Source: Schistosoma haematobium
Taxonomy: Eukaryota; Platyhelminthes; Trematoda; Strigeidida; Schistosomatidae
Length of the DNA stretch: 64,000 nucleotides
Reading direction: 5' to 3'
Assembly: GCF_000699445.3 (NCBI RefSeq)
Contig: NC_067198.1
Coordinates: forward strand, 31,499,536 to 31,563,535
Both the position numbers and the translations under genes were made by a program. Below are positions 1 to 13,359 of this stretch, one piece after another; position 1 is the stretch's first letter; the number at the start of each line of letters is the position of its first letter. A model generated the notes under the pieces. That model was not told the DNA's origin. It did not search any database and was given only the letters and a program-made list of their open reading frames with translations.

Positions 1-215
1 GCTTTTGTGTTCTGTCGGCCCTTACTAACGTAAAACCCTCGAAATCAAGTTCCATACTATATATAGCCTGTGTCAGCCAGGTTTCTGTTACTGCGATTAT
101 GTCTGGCTTTGTAGAGTCAATCTGTACACATAGTTCCGATCGCTTATTAAGTAAGCTTCGTGCATTGGTGTAACAGATCCGAAGCCTGTTTAAGTGCCTT
201 CGTGCTTCATTGAAA
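1..215 (-). mobile_element. CR1-like non-LTR retrotransposon, endonuclease-domain fragment
   Basis: Read on the minus strand, this stretch translates to a typical N-terminal block of an apurinic-type endonuclease from CR1/Jockey-like elements: a CYTNARSLLNKRSEL segment followed by DIIAVTETWL. It is cut off by the window start and ends about 10 bp before the Gypsy-related sequence at 226. The region is the part of the endonuclease just upstream of where the larger CR1-like element at 23646-29951 begins, so both could be the same family. No complete ORF exists. The domain class is clear; the family name is inferred. Confidence 0.7.
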
Positions 216-225
216 ATAGATAAAA

Positions 226-1471
226 ATGAAGATAACATGGAATAATCAATAAGGTTACACTTCTGTTTGTTCTATTAATAATGAATATTATTTCAAACTG
301 GAAATCAGGGTTATTAGTACTTGAATTAATAGGTGTAAATTATCTATTAGACAAAAATCTAATCTCAAAACATACTCCATGTTCATACAATCTACATTGA
401 AGATATTTTATGACCGAAACTAATTTTCGAAGAATTCCGAATACTGACGTTGAGACAAGAGATAAATTGATTGATAATATTTTTTGTTGAAAGTTTCATC
501 AAACTCAACTATTAAATGTGAAGTTATGAAAACTCTTGAACACTACAATGCCCACCCCCTATAAGAGTGTATGTATAACTTATGAAAAAGTTGGAATAAC
601 CATTGTCAATATGGGGTTATTGAGATTATCAAATGATCGATATTATGAACTGATTTAAGTTAAAAAATCACTGAGAACCTCACATGACTGAACTTTACTG
701 GTCACAGTTTCTCACCAAAATTCTGGAATTTTTTTCTCGAAGCTAGTAACTAGTGTGTACATGGTGATCAAGAACTAAAATTATGAAGGTGAAACGGAAA
801 TCAGTAATTTGATATGGTTAATTAACGAATATCAACTGTTTTAGATGTATTGGCGAATTGATTTAGATCATAACAAGGTTTTTGATCTGGTTCCTGGTGA
901 ACAACTCAGTGTATTATCTCCATATTTGCTATAATACCCAATACCTATGCAGTGTGTTTTAAATATAATTCAAGACTGCTATCACATTATAGCTACTCTC
1001 CTACAGTCAATTTCGATTGTGGTTAGATTTTTTTGAGCCGTTTTATTAACTTATTCAGAAGACAATGTTATTCGAACAGTAACAATTCACCTATTTCTTT
1101 GTCCTATTATGACCACATGCGACAACCTATGCACACATCTCTCTCTAACCAAAATGTTGATAGTTTAAATATCATTGGATGAGTCATTTACTTTCCCGTG
1201 TATATGTGTACTTAAATCCTATGAATAGCCTTTGCTTAGCCTCGCTTCGCCTTGATTCGATTTGATTATAAATTCCTGTCTGTATTCGCTCACACACACA
1301 TTAGCATCTCTGCTTCGAATTCACTCGATGTGCTTGTAACTTTGCTATCTATGCTATCCGCTAATAAACTGTAGTCACCACTTCTTATTGCCTTCTGATT
1401 TCAAACACCTTTGGAATTTATATAATAACGCTTATCAATGTGATTGATTAAGTAAGCAAAGCCAATACAGA
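226..1471 (+). repeat. Gypsy (CsRn1/Boudicca-like) 5' LTR region, copy 1
   Basis: Probable 5' long terminal repeat. It starts TGAAGATAAC, contains a TATA-like site (GATTATAAATTCC near 1264-1276) and a polyadenylation-type AATAAA near 1362, and is followed at 1473 by TGGTGACCCCAACTTG, which resembles a primer-binding site for tRNA-Trp as used by CsRn1-type elements. The same block recurs almost unchanged at 22081-23341, and both copies start at the same base, which supports a true element end. At about 1.25 kb it is long for this group, so the real LTR could start further in. No matching 3' LTR is seen after the coding remnants. Confidence 0.6.
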
Positions 1472-1472
1472 A

Positions 1473-4060
1473 TTGGTGACCCCAACTTGCGAACACAAAG
1501 GAATTTTCGATGGTACAATCTGGTTTCAAAAATCCAACTCACTTGGTCTTGATTCGAATCATTATCTGGATTATAATTATAGTTGCGAATTTATTATATC
1601 ATTATATTCATTACACGAACGTTATTTCATAAACATTATTGGATATAACAATGATGTTTTACAAACAATTGATATACTGGTGCAATTTAATAAGTCTGTT
1701 CTATGTTTTAAATTGTACCATTTGTTATTATCATTGTTGGTATCGGTCCATTTCTCTTTTTTACATTTACATTATTCATGTACTATCTATTTTCTATGAA
1801 CATGTCTTCCGAAAATACTGTGTCAAGTTTACCGTAAACGCTGTCCGTGAAGACTCCTAATCTCTCTATTCCCTCTTTTAATATCACTGACCCACAACTG
1901 TGGTTTATTAGACTCGAAAACTATTTTCTGTCTAACCGCATTATCTTACAATGAACAAAATTTGGCCATGCAAGCACACTCCTCCCAGACAAAGAGGCGG
2001 ATAGCGTACGAGAAGCGTTAGCTAAACTGGACCCCGAGAGGCCATACGACGTATTAAAGCAAGCTGTAATTAACACTGCCTCTCTAACTGACCAATAAGC
2101 TGTTGATCAGCTTCTTACTCAAGTAGAAATGGGAGATATGACTTCGTCACTGCTAAAAAATATATGAAAATTCTGTTGTGTGATAGGGAGTAGACAACCG
2201 TATGTTTTATCATCTGTGGCTTTGCCATCTCCCATTGAATGCACAACAGATCCTAGCCGTCGGAGATACCGATACCGACATAGAAATATGGCAAAAATAA
2301 CCGATAGGATATACGAAAGAACTAAGCAAATAAGACCTCAGTCACACAGCACGACGGTAAATGATAGGATCAATACGCTTCAGAAAGAGACAAGTGTTTT
2401 GTGCCTCAGACTGACATAATTAACACAGAATGAAAGGCCACGAAGATGGTTGCAAGATAGCTCGCACGGCAGAAACCGATCATTTTTCAGAAGACGTCTA
2501 ACTCCATCGATATGCTGGTATCATCAAATATATGGCTATAGAACAAGGAAGTGTATACGACCTTGTAGGTTTAACATAACAGGGAAACGATCTCCACGAT
2601 GATCCATGGCGATGTCATCGGCGAACACAATCCCTACAAACAACCGCCTGCTTTATATACAAGACCGAACAATGGGTGCTTTATTCTTAGTCAATACTGG
2701 GGCAGAAATCAGCGTTGTACCTCCTGTAAGCGATGAAAGAAGAGACGTTAATACGTCACTTGTTCTAAAAGCGGCGAACAAATCGGATATTAAAACACAA
2801 GGCAAAGGGAAGTTGTTCGTGGATTTTGAACGAGGAGCTTCTTATCGCTGTGATTTTATTATAGAAGATGTGTCAGTGCCCATAATATGCACTGATTTCC
2901 TAGGGAACTACGATCTTCTAGTTGACTCACGACAGCACACAACGAAAGTCGAAGCTATCCGAGACCATTCGTTACCCGACTGGCGGAAGAAGTTACGACG
3001 ATTTCTTGGCTTAATGAATTATTATGGATGGTTTATCGAGAATTTCGCGGCAATAATGAAAGTATTGAGTGATGCATTGCGTGGACATGCCTGGACATTC
3101 CGTATATCAATGGAGGCGATAAAGGTACTCGAAAACGCCAAGAAGGCACTTAACAAAGAAACTATGCTCAGCTCGGTGGCGCAAAAGTGATATATGATAT
3201 GTCGACAGGCCGACAGCGATCATTCATCCCAAAACCATTTCGACGGCAGGTATTTGGAAGTATGCACAATATATCGCATCCAGGAACAGAAGCCATGGTG
3301 AAGCTGATCAGTGGACACTTCGTAGTGAGTAATTGGACACAGATATGTATGGAGGGTCAAAAAGTCAAGGTTCACTATCACACCAGCTTCGCAGTGGATT
3401 CTCTCTCTCGCACTAGAGTCGAACATATACACATCAGTATGGTTGGACCGCTACCGGCTTCATATGGATAAAACTATATTTTCACATGCATCGATAGATA
3501 AACGCGACGGTCTGTAGCGGTACCGATAAAAGACACATCATTCGAATCCGTAGCCAAAGCCCTAGTCGAAAATTGGACTTCTTACTATGCATGCTAGCAT
3601 TCATAACAACTGATAACAGAACTCAGTTCGAACGTCGCGTGCTTCAACAACTGATAGAACTCCTAGGAATTAGACGTGTTCACACTACATCCTTTCGTCC
3701 GATATCTAGTGTTATGGTTGAACGTTTACACAGGCAGTTAAAGGCATCTCTAACGACCGTCAGTGTTAGCAACAATTGGACAAATAAGCTACCCCTAGTC
3801 ATGTTAGGTCTAAGAACAACAATTAAACGAGATATTGGGTGCTGTTCAGCTGAGTTGATGTACGGAACTACATTATGTTTACTCGGAGAAATTTTCGATA
3901 CAGGTAAGAGAGTTCTGAGGGATGTAACCAAATACGTACAGCGACTAAAAGGGCACATGAACTATCTAAAAATAACACTCGCCAGAATACAAGAACACCG
4001 AGTGTTTGTGCTGCATTGTATATGTGGTATTTCGATTGGCAAATAAGTCACGTGATAATT
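1473..4060 (+). mobile_element. Decayed Gypsy internal region (gag, protease, RT and integrase remnants)
   Basis: Order is that of a Gypsy element. The leader is 1473-1860. Gag-like sequence (DPQLWFIRLENYF near 1890, then DKEADSVREALAKLDPERP near 1995) has several stops up to about 2600. The 2606-3190 frame has a retropepsin-like start in which the active-site DTGA reads NTGA (residues 30-33), then jumps to the end of RT (RRFLGLMNYYGWFIENF), so most of RT is deleted. Frames 3187-3471 and 3573-4046 match the integrase zinc-binding and core regions (ITTDNRTQFE, then a VERLHRQLKASL block). Frameshifts, stops, the D-to-N change and loss of the 3' LTR make it dead. It abuts the 3' flank of the left MFSD12-like copy. 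Confidence 0.8.
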
Positions 4061-4222
4061 AGCCGGACTAAATATTAAAACATGTTTCTTTGACAGGAAG
4101 AGTAGGTGAATATACAGGAATAAACCAATGGATTGAATATTGGTAGAGAAATATAGAATGAAGACGATATGTTTTATGAGGAGAGATTTTTGGTTTATGT
4201 TAATGATAAATAAATATGTTGA

Positions 4223-4765
4223 TTAGTATCTACAGTTATCGCTATTTTCTTTTTCATTGCTAACACCATGATGGGAGGTTTGGATGTTAGAATTAATTAC
4301 CTTGTCACTCTGAAATTTCGTTGGTGACGGAGGCGACGATGAAGTAGTTCTTCGACAAAAACATGAAAGACATGGTGCATCTGTACTTTCTAAAGTCTCT
4401 GAATAAATGAAATTATCAATTGTCACTAGAATACCACCGAATACTGCCAAACTACCTACAATATACACCTGTATATGTCTATAAGTTAACTGAGGTACAC
4501 AGAGTTGTATGCATTGAAAGAAGATACCAGTCAAACTGTTGTCAAGCAATGATACAATCCCATGAACAAATGCTGCTGTGTGTACTTGTTTTACACCGAT
4601 CAATGTTGCGATCACAACCAATGCTCGAACATTATTGATTGTGTTTCCAATGCCTAGAATAACTGCAGCAAAATATAGTGCTACGAGGCTTTCATCGGAT
4701 GGTTTTAAAGAGTAAGCGATTGTACAAAATACAAGGATAAATAGAACACCGACGACTGAGCCAAT
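4223..4765 (-). other. Left MFSD12-like copy, exon 5 (543 bp, terminal)
   Basis: Starts IGSVVGVLFILVF after a TTTTAG acceptor and runs to the stop at 4223. It encodes the last helices and a Ser/Pro-rich cytoplasmic-type tail (CFCRRTTSSSPPSPTKF). It is 21 bp longer than the right exon because of a tail indel. The frame is intact. Confidence 0.85.
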
Positions 4766-6713
4766 CTAAAATTAAAAAGGCATGTACGATTTTTAGTGGA
4801 ACATGTACACACTCAAGAAGATATAAGTTGTATGTATCTATCATGTGATCATGTTATAAGATAGACAAACGTACTGGGTTCTTCAAAATGCTCATCGAAA
4901 TTCACGTATGAATAGTAAAGCCATCGCAAGAATATATTGCATCAAGTCAAGCCAATCATTGGCAAGATGAGTAATTGATCATTTAGAGTAATATCAACTG
5001 GCGATAAACATTTAAAATTCTACTCTGAATACTATAATACCATAATGAGTTATGTATGAGTGGTCAGTCTGAATACTATTGTCTCAGTGGTATTATTTGT
5101 AGCTTTGATTATGTTTGTCACAAATTCGAATCCTACAGAATGTATCGATTCCGTGAAGACATCACACACACTCTGTTCACAATTCCTAGTCAGAATGATA
5201 TCTAATGATATCTAATCTATTGATTGTATTCAAATTAATTTAATAGATTAGATTTTGTGTTAATTATATGATATAATAGTTATATGATATCTATTACTAC
5301 TGCTTTCTCTCAACTGTCTCCGAAATTTTAAAATGTCAAAGAATACAAGATGAGCACCAATGTGTTTGTGAGTTAGCTCTTGCCAAGTTGTGAATTAGAA
5401 CTCGTTATCTGCATAGTAAATACTCTATGACTTTGCATGATTCTATTGATAATATCAGTCAGCAACGAAATCCACCTTCACAGTGTCTACTTCGTTTCAT
5501 TATTCATTAGTGAGTTTTTGTCTCTGTGTATTCACTTGTCATGACTAACTGACCAACATATGTGAAAAACTGCAGCTACTTAAAACTAATAAGATACAAT
5601 CCATTGAATGTGGACAAATTATTTCAAGTGATTCGATTGTGTGTTAGTTGTGTGATGAATTAAGTAAGATTCGAAACTGCTGACGATTGCTTAAGAAATA
5701 TTGAATTGAACGTTGCGTTACATGAGTAAAGAGTAAATAGCTATGTATAATGAAAGAACTACTCTAATCTTAATTACCATTGTCTTATTGAAAACTGTGA
5801 ATTCAATGGTGAGTTGATAAGCGTTGGAAATATATCAAGTTATAGAGAAAATGTCTAACTTAATCTGTTGTCCAATTCAACCTCATGTGCTGCATCATAT
5901 GTCTGGATATTGGACGGTGCTTCCAGATACTTACAGATGTCCGAGTGTTTGAGTAAAGCTACCCACAAGTGTGTTACTTCGATACAGCCTTCTGCAATAC
6001 AAACTGCCACATGAGACTTCCTCAGAGTAAGTCAAACACATCATCTATATCAGCCGATATAATTATCATGATTATTCTTCAGTATCTGAGTAACATTAGT
6101 AATTCTGTTGATTCACTCATGACTGAAGCTGTAATCTGTTCGATTGATCAAGTTGTTTTGTTTGCCTTTATCACATGAGACGTTTGGCCAGTTAAGTCCT
6201 TTTGGCTCAATGTCGGTCTACTACTCAGACTACTTGTTGACACCAACCAATCAAAATGTAGTCGTAAACCATCTGCATTATTTCTCAATGTGTTCTGTTT
6301 AACATCGTGTGAGGCCTCATTCCAGATCTCTTCAACACCATAAAATTCAAGAGTGATATTCTTATAGTTGTGGACTCGAATTGTTCTTTCCCGATCGAAG
6401 CCTCATCACGTCTTACAATTACAGTTCATTTTTGCAAACATCTATTAACACTTAGATTATTCTAAACGTCTTGAAACAGTTTAAATACTACGTTAAACGG
6501 TTCATAGTGGAGAGAACCTGTTAATATTTCATTGCCGATTGTAGACAGACAGATCAAGCTGTATTCCAATGACAAATAAATCATGAATGAGGTTTAATAT
6601 GTAGTCAACGAAACTGTTATGAATCAGCGCTTAACAAAATGTGAAATATTTTTCAGCAATAAAGTTTTAACTTGATTTCAATGTTATTGAAATCGTCAAT
6701 CCCTTGTACTTAC
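4766..6713 (-). other. Intron 4 of the left MFSD12-like copy
   Basis: 1948 bp, exactly the length of the matching right intron. Small open frames inside (for example 5969-6178) are repeated in the right intron with one residue changed, as expected of copied non-coding DNA. No RNA gene or ORF with recognisable content was found. Confidence 0.7.
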
Positions 6714-6851
6714 ATAATTCCCGAGTAATTTATTTATCCTTTGTACACCAACTGATGTAATCAAACAAGAAATTGTGGTAACTAGGGCGACAGAAACCAT
6801 TGAACTTTTATTCAACTTCAATGAATTCAACAAAAATGGACCACTGTAAAC
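6714..6851 (-). other. Left MFSD12-like copy, exon 4 (138 bp)
   Basis: Phase 0 exon encoding VYSGPFLLNSLKLNK and then LVTTISCLITSVGVQ, with a TTTCAG acceptor and a GTAAGT donor. The first 75 bp differ from the right copy at roughly 13-15 positions, while the last 60 bp are identical. Confidence 0.85.
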
Positions 6852-9221
6852 CTGAAAGTATAACAGCACAAATATCTATTTACAAATAATATTGTGGTTT
6901 GTAATTCATTATTTATATGTGGGCATTAAAAGCACATATTAGTTAAGTTTATGTTATCTCAGTGCTAATATTCGGAAATTCAATTGACTAGAATCTCTGT
7001 TTGTATATGCAGCCTTATTGGAAGGCCTAGATGTAGAGGGCAGTAAAAAGTTTGTCGTTTGCTAGGTATATATTTAGAATTGTAATTCGAAAACTGCACA
7101 CCATGTGGATGTATATTTTGAGTAGTTCAGTATCCACGAACGATTTCGAGCCATGGAACTCCTTCTCTTATCTCAACTGCATCACTTATTTAAAATTCAT
7201 AATTTGAGTTTTGACTAATTGATCTCAACAAATTTCATTCTTAATTACAATCAGTTTGTGTTCAGCCACCTCATTACATAATCAAGTAATCTTCTTACCT
7301 CTATGATCTATACTCATCATAACTGATGATTCAGAACATTCTCTCACATATATTATATTTATCCAGTTGAATTAAGTCTGTCCCAATCGCCACATATCCA
7401 AATCTAATCTATTTCACTATTGTAATTTTGTTAACTTTAGTTCAACAGAGAGGCTGTGACCAGTCGAATTCAACAATGTCCAGTGTGAGACAATTATCCA
7501 CCACAGGCAATCAATCAGGTTTGCTACATTTCGTGAATTCACTGAATTTGGACATTAACACCGTTAAACCCAGTGGTGGTGAAGAGTTCATACGATGATC
7601 TGAATACGTACTCTGGTCTTCAGATCGAATTTTGTATCCGTTTATTTATTAACCAATGACTGCTTTTAGAGGAAATATTGAAATACATTGTTAAACTGAC
7701 CAACCACCATTTATATGGCATTGGCTTTAGTCTTAATTTTAGAACGTGTATATTAGCTTAGAGTTTCTGTGAAGAACTAATTAAAGTGATTCTTTATCCG
7801 ACCTGTGCTCTTAGTGCTTTAATCCATGTACCTAACTTTATACGTGTTTCTGATAGTTTGAAATACTTATTTAATATTGAGAGCTTAACGTTGAATTTCA
7901 TCATATAATAAGTTTACGGAAGTTGAAATAGATCACTCATTGAAAGTAGATCAAATCGACAGGCAGGTAAATCAAAGTAAACTGCTACATCATTTACATA
8001 TATCACAAATTCAACACAAAACGGCAAAGTTATATGACACAATAGAATAATGAATAGAATGTTGTAGAAGAACAGTGAAACGTTTATGCATTAAATGAAT
8101 ATAGAAAGTTAATGTAATAATTATTTTGGTCAAATTTGACTGAAGTCCATCACGAAGACTGAATGATGCTTGAAGTGAATTCATTAGGGAAATATTATGA
8201 GCATTCTTAACATAACGCTAGTTCACAAAGTCACTGACTGTCGACTTCGGCTGTGTACTAATGATCACAGAGACACGTGGTCTCAAGCATGGAAGATGGG
8301 AATAGTATGACAGTACTACATGTTCATATTTGTTATCAAAACATCTCAAATAAACTATATCGGATTACTATGTGATTTTTAATATAATCAGAAGATTTCC
8401 CTACTGATATATTTTTCGACATTGTAGCTACTATCGTTACAGCTTACAAAAGTATTTCTTGATTGGACGTCTGAGAGGTAATGACAAAATATCGCATACT
8501 TCAGCCTCAAGTTTTACGGAACAAGCTGAATGCCGAATAGTTAACCCTGATCACGAACCCACTTGAGGTAGCGTCCATTTCGCTTCTCATGATTTAGGCT
8601 CATCTCTCTGTCGTATGCTATTCTACATATTATGCTACACTATCCATTACTGCGAAATAGCTTGAATAATTTGCAATCAGATTAATGATCCAATTACTAC
8701 TAGGTGCGATATTTATCTACAAAACCAAAGTTTTCGATACATGAGCATCTTCCATCGATATTTTAGGTCACTATTTCAACTTGCCATCTGAATTCTGAAA
8801 CCTTATTTGTTCAGACCTCCTACAGTTGAAGCTGAAAGTGGTATATCCGGTCTCCAAGAAGAGCCTAATTTATTTCGTTGATTCCTGATATTCTTGCTCG
8901 GTAAAGTCGTGCCATATCATCTGATATACAGAATATATTGTAATCATTTTTCGACACCACTTATTGGAACGATGCATTTCATTTTGATGGTACTTTAACA
9001 TATGGTCAATTAACAATTCAACGTTTTTCACTTGGTCGATATTTCACTTATTTTCAGGTAAATCTCATCTTCATTCAATATTTCAACCACAAAACATTGA
9101 CTGAATTATAACTCTGAAACAGACTTCCCAAATATGATCCCATAGGAGGGGTTCTGTACAGAAAATTATCTTCACTTGTCGTCATTCTATTAGGTACTTC
9201 AATGATTCACCACTTACTCAC
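6852..9221 (-). other. Intron 3 of the left MFSD12-like copy, with a SINE flank fragment
   Basis: 2370 bp without coding content. Positions about 7440-7600 hold a fragment like the conserved body of the SINEs elsewhere in the window (a block reading CACTGGTCAC-like and GACATTAACACCGTT). The same fragment lies at 49660-49800 in the right intron, so it predates the duplication. Confidence 0.6.
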
Positions 9222-9442
9222 CACGGAAACAGTTACACTAAGACGCATTATACTGAATGTAGAACAGCTCAGCCAAAATCTTGGTAGTGTAAACCAAGCA
9301 TACCAGGGAAGTGTAGATGAAAGGCTGTAGGTCCGTTTTCGTTTGGATTTGAGCTGTGAAACCACAACAGAATTACCATTAATCACTCCGTTATTGTTGC
9401 TTGTTCCAATCACTTGTGAGAATTCATCTGTTGTATCCTGAA
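9222..9442 (-). other. Left MFSD12-like copy, exon 3 (221 bp)
   Basis: Phase 1 to phase 0 exon between a CAATAG acceptor and a GTGAGT donor. It encodes a basic loop (KSKRKRTYS) and then PWYAWFTLPRFWLS, which matches the human family segment before the second six-helix bundle. Only two base differences from the right exon were seen, both silent. Confidence 0.85.
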
Positions 9443-10689
9443 CTATTGAAAGAAATAAGTGTCAAATTCTGGATAATTTCAGATTACAATAAATACTGTA
9501 AATGAATCTCATTCAATACCTACAATTTGTTCGTGTGGACTGATTATCATCATCTTCATAATCATCAAAATGATTCGACAACAAAATCATAGTGATTGTA
9601 CAATTCATACATCTCAATTTGTGCAATCATTTCTTCCTTGCGCCGAACTGACACGGTTTCATACACTTCAATAACCTCAATTAAATTACCTCAATTATAA
9701 GAAGTCAAAATTTCACAGATCAGACAATGTCATATTGATAACAGATTATAATAGTTTCGTTTACATTCATCTACTGTGTAGTTCGACTACTTCAAAACGA
9801 CCAATTCAACGAACGAGTTGACATTAGACTCTATGAACGACGTATCAAATTCAACAGCAGAATATTTCACCATCTTTCAAGTTTTAATTCCCACACTTTC
9901 CTTCTGGTCAAAATATTTGTGGAAATAGATTTGCTTGAATGTAGTGCGATACATGAACCGGAATCGACTGGCATTAACTAGAGAACCATTAGAAACTAGG
10001 AAGGACTATGTAGCTAGTTCGTCTTAGTCTAATGCTCCTGCTCACCCATACATTTCTCAGGAGTGAAATGTGAATTCAACCACCCAAGGAAAACTAGTGG
10101 AAAACACATCAGTGGATTTTGTGCAGTTTGACCTAAATGCCTCACAGTTGTAAGTAATAGATGACGAGAAGTCTCAAATCTCAATGAAGCAACTGTCTGA
10201 GGATGATAACTAACATTTTGGTAATTATCCAACTGAGTTCAGTTCACAACTCAACTCAATGTCAACCTGTATATTCGCCATAACACTAACCAATAAAACT
10301 TGAAAATGATGAGTGACAGAGAATTATGATCAATTTCAGTTCATTCATTCTACATCGACAAAAATAACAGTTAAGTGAAATGTCAGTTTCCCAGTGTTTT
10401 CATCATCACTGTCTCTTTCAAACTAATCATTCAGTGTACAGTAAAACCAATGAACACCTATCAAGCTAGTACCCTATTCGAGTCAAAACTAATCAGATGT
10501 TTACTTTTCATTGATCAAATTGGTTGCATCGAGTTTATCGTTTATCCAATCAGTACAGAGATCTCTCTAGAAATCATTTCAACCGGATCAGCTCGATTTG
10601 TTGAAACACGCAAACATACCAACAAACAACATTCATACATAATCTGCATTTCCGAAATTCCATCTACATCAACATGGTATTTGACTTAC

Positions 10690-11185
10690 TTTTATGAGAT
10701 TGCATTGTGAGTGATTGGTGTGCTTTCGGTTTACCTTCACGAACACCACAATGGAAGATTATTGTGAATAATACTCCAATGCCAACGACAATCAATGTAA
10801 CATTTCGAAATATGGGTAAATCTTGAATTGTTATATTGTATTCTGAATGTACGACTAACTGTTTCCCAACATTTGTTGACTGGTTATTTATCGAATCATT
10901 GAACAATGTTGCTCGTTCACTTCCAACAATAATGTCAGTTGTTATTAATGATTTTGTGAACAGTTGACTGTTGTTCACATTGTTGTCAGTCTCATTTACT
11001 GATTTCAAAAGTAACGAACTGGATTTTTCTGATTCAAAAAATACATACGTTATAAGCAATGTAGCCAAATGTCCGATTCCATGGAATAAATATCTCAAGG
11101 ATGCAAGTAATTCTCGTTCATCATGTTGGTCTGTCAAATCATTGATAATTGATAAGTGGGGAATTTGTACAGCTGCACAACCAAC
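10690..11185 (-). other. Left MFSD12-like copy, exon 2 (496 bp)
   Basis: Open reading frame from the acceptor (GAAG before GTTGG) to the GTAAGT donor, leaving phase 1. It covers AAVQIPHLSIINDL, a glycosylatable loop with NET and NIT sites, and DLPIFRNVTLIVVG. Compared with the right copy, eight of about 50 early residues differ, and the remaining roughly 115 are the same. Confidence 0.85.
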
Positions 11186-12519
11186 CTTCAAAATATTGTT
11201 TTGTAGATAAAAGGAGAATCAATTAGTTTGAATGTTGTTTTATTTTAAACTATCATCAATACGAAATCAGCGTTTAGTCAATTCATCCGACTCTGCAGAA
11301 AACAAGAACCGCTCGGACCTGAGAGAAATTTCTTTTGAAGACCGCAAGTGGATACACGATTATTTAGAACTGATATTTTCTAAATGAAGTATCTACTGTA
11401 CGGTTCTCAGAGTTTACTGAGCTATTCTATGATTTTGTGTTCAAACATATTCAATCATCGCCAATTATGTTATCGCTTATTACAACACAATTTACTACTT
11501 ATTGGGATACCATGGAAAGTAGATTTATTATTGTACTCATAAATGATGTTTTGTGGATTTTGTAGAAATTAGGGTTCGTTTGCATGAGGGACTGATTTAA
11601 TTTGGGAAACTGTTAGAAAAGAGAGGACTTCCAAGACAGTTGTTTCGTCTTATTATTATATTTTCTTTAAGTATGACTAGTACATGAACTGAACCAAGAA
11701 TTTCCAAGCCAGTCTGTCAGTTCATTAGTTTAAGGCTTATTATTTTGTATATCAGTAGAATCATTTACAAAATATTTTGGCATTTAATATGTGCGCTCCG
11801 ATTGACAGAATCTGATTTCATGTATCCCATCGATAAAACTTTACGTTCGTTTTATTTTAAAAGATTATTTACAAAAATATTTATTCTCAACTCCATTCGA
11901 ATTTACTTCGATGACGACTTTACAGTAATCGGTCAAATAGTTTGTTTTTAACCTTTGAGCATGTTGATATTTCATCCAGTTAGACCATTTAATAAACTTT
12001 TGTAAAGCAAGGACAATAAACCTGATAGAATGAGGTGACCTAATTTCACTTTGTGTACTTTAAATCTTCCACATATGTACTGGTGTGCATAAAGAAATAA
12101 ATTTTTAAAAATATTTTAGTGGATAAGATACATACCATAATTTAGTTCAATAGTGAACAAATGACTATTTTGATAAATCGATGAATTGATCAGATATGAT
12201 AGAAACCGTTATGTAACCGTGTGCAAGAAACGTGTGAAAACCATTGTGATTACGGTAGACAAAATGATAGTAAGTATCGAAATACAACAGTAAAGTGACC
12301 ATAATAATATTAGCTAGAGAAGGCAAGAAAACTTAAGTAATAAGATATCTAAATTCATTTTATTGAATAAAACTGAAATAATAAGGCCTTCGTAATATTC
12401 ATTCCAATGTCTACACATTTACATAGATTTAGATCAAACACATCATACTAAAATATTCACTCAATCGACCAACATTATCACCTAATATTTTTCCGAGTGA
12501 TTTCAAGAATTCCACATAC

Positions 12520-13034
12520 CTGAACACAAATTATAAGCATGCCATTGATTAATAACTTCACCACAATTGGAAGACCAACAAAATATTCCGGTTGTCCGAA
12601 CATCAACGGAAAAGCAACAAGCATCAATAAACATCCACCTAAATGCCATGACTTTCTCTGTCCAAGTCTCAACTGCCGTTTCATTCGACTGAGAAACCTC
12701 TTATCCTTCTTTACACTTCCATCTTCACACGTTATCGACTGGTGACCAGTTGTCGGTTTTCAGTTAGACCGAGTGGACGATCTGATAAATAACCAATCAA
12801 TGGTGTGGCTAATCCATTAGCAATCTGACCACACAGTAATAATGCCCCAACTTGTGAACTACTCAAACTGATACAACCTTCATAGAATATGATGTAGAAT
12901 ATACTGATAACTCCTGCAACAAGATCTTTAAGCATTTGACCCGTTCCATAAGCAATTTTACTAATCCACTTCATTTTATTTGTCGTTGTAGCTTGGATAA
13001 CTGATAACGATTGTGAGACTTTGATGTCATTCAT
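12520..13034 (-). other. Left MFSD12-like copy, exon 1 (515 bp, 1-nt deletion)
   Basis: Encodes the N terminus and the first transmembrane helices. It begins ATGAATGACATC and ends at a GTATGT donor (rc of 12514-12519). It matches the 516-bp right exon at nearly every base, with one silent change (GCT versus GCC in QIANG) apart from the lost A and the start codon. The frame shift at 12757-12760 gives the tail ENRQLVTSR and a stop at 12732. Confidence 0.85.
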
Positions 13035-13359
13035 AATTCACTGATTTGACCAAGATTTATGAGTGAGTTAATTCAAGTGCACACACTAACTTGTTGAAGT
13101 GAGTAAAATTTCAATGATTTATGCTATTTGTGAGAATTGAAATTAGTCTCTTTTAAATACTGTTGTATGTACAATAATTTCGCAGCAATTTTATGGCCTA
13201 ATTAATCAATATGAACTGACTTGTCTCATTGTCCAATCAGTGAATAACTATTTTGGCTTTTATACTAACCGGCTTGATGAAAGATGAATAACAACTTCAT
13301 TACAATGAAATGATTCCACTGATATTTCTTACACTATTCATTGAGTACCTTTTTTTTAA

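Larger units (their letters stand above)
4223..13034 (-). pseudogene. MFSD12-like major facilitator transporter, left copy (frameshifted in exon 1)
   Basis: Five exons on the minus strand: 13034-12520, 11185-10690, 9442-9222, 6851-6714 and 4765-4223, all with GT/AG borders and the same phases as the right copy. The product belongs to the MFSD12 branch of the major facilitator superfamily; the human member is a lysosomal/melanosomal membrane protein linked to cysteine import. Family blocks are GQRKSWHLGG, AAVQIPHLS and DLPIFRNVTLIVVG. The start ATG (13034-13032) is intact. In exon 1 a run of four T (12757-12760) replaces the five A of the right copy, so the frame is lost after GLTE and ends after about 100 residues. 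Exon 2 also has VGCAAV where the right copy and the family have VGWAAV. All other exons remain open. It is probably a recent pseudogene, unless the missing base is a homopolymer sequencing error. Confidence 0.75.

Noticed and set aside
1473..1799. 108-residue ORF after the LTR as a real gene
   Set aside because: It begins in the primer-binding site, is repeated at 23343-23648, and has no recognisable domain; it is leader sequence.
5969..6178. Small ORF conserved in both intron 4 copies (also 51995-52204)
   Set aside because: Conservation is explained by the inverted duplication; no domain, start context or codon signal supports coding.
10375..10710. 111-residue plus-strand ORF repeated at 46065-46328 on the other strand
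   Set aside because: Lies antisense over intron 2 and the exon 2 end in both arms; conserved only because the DNA is duplicated.
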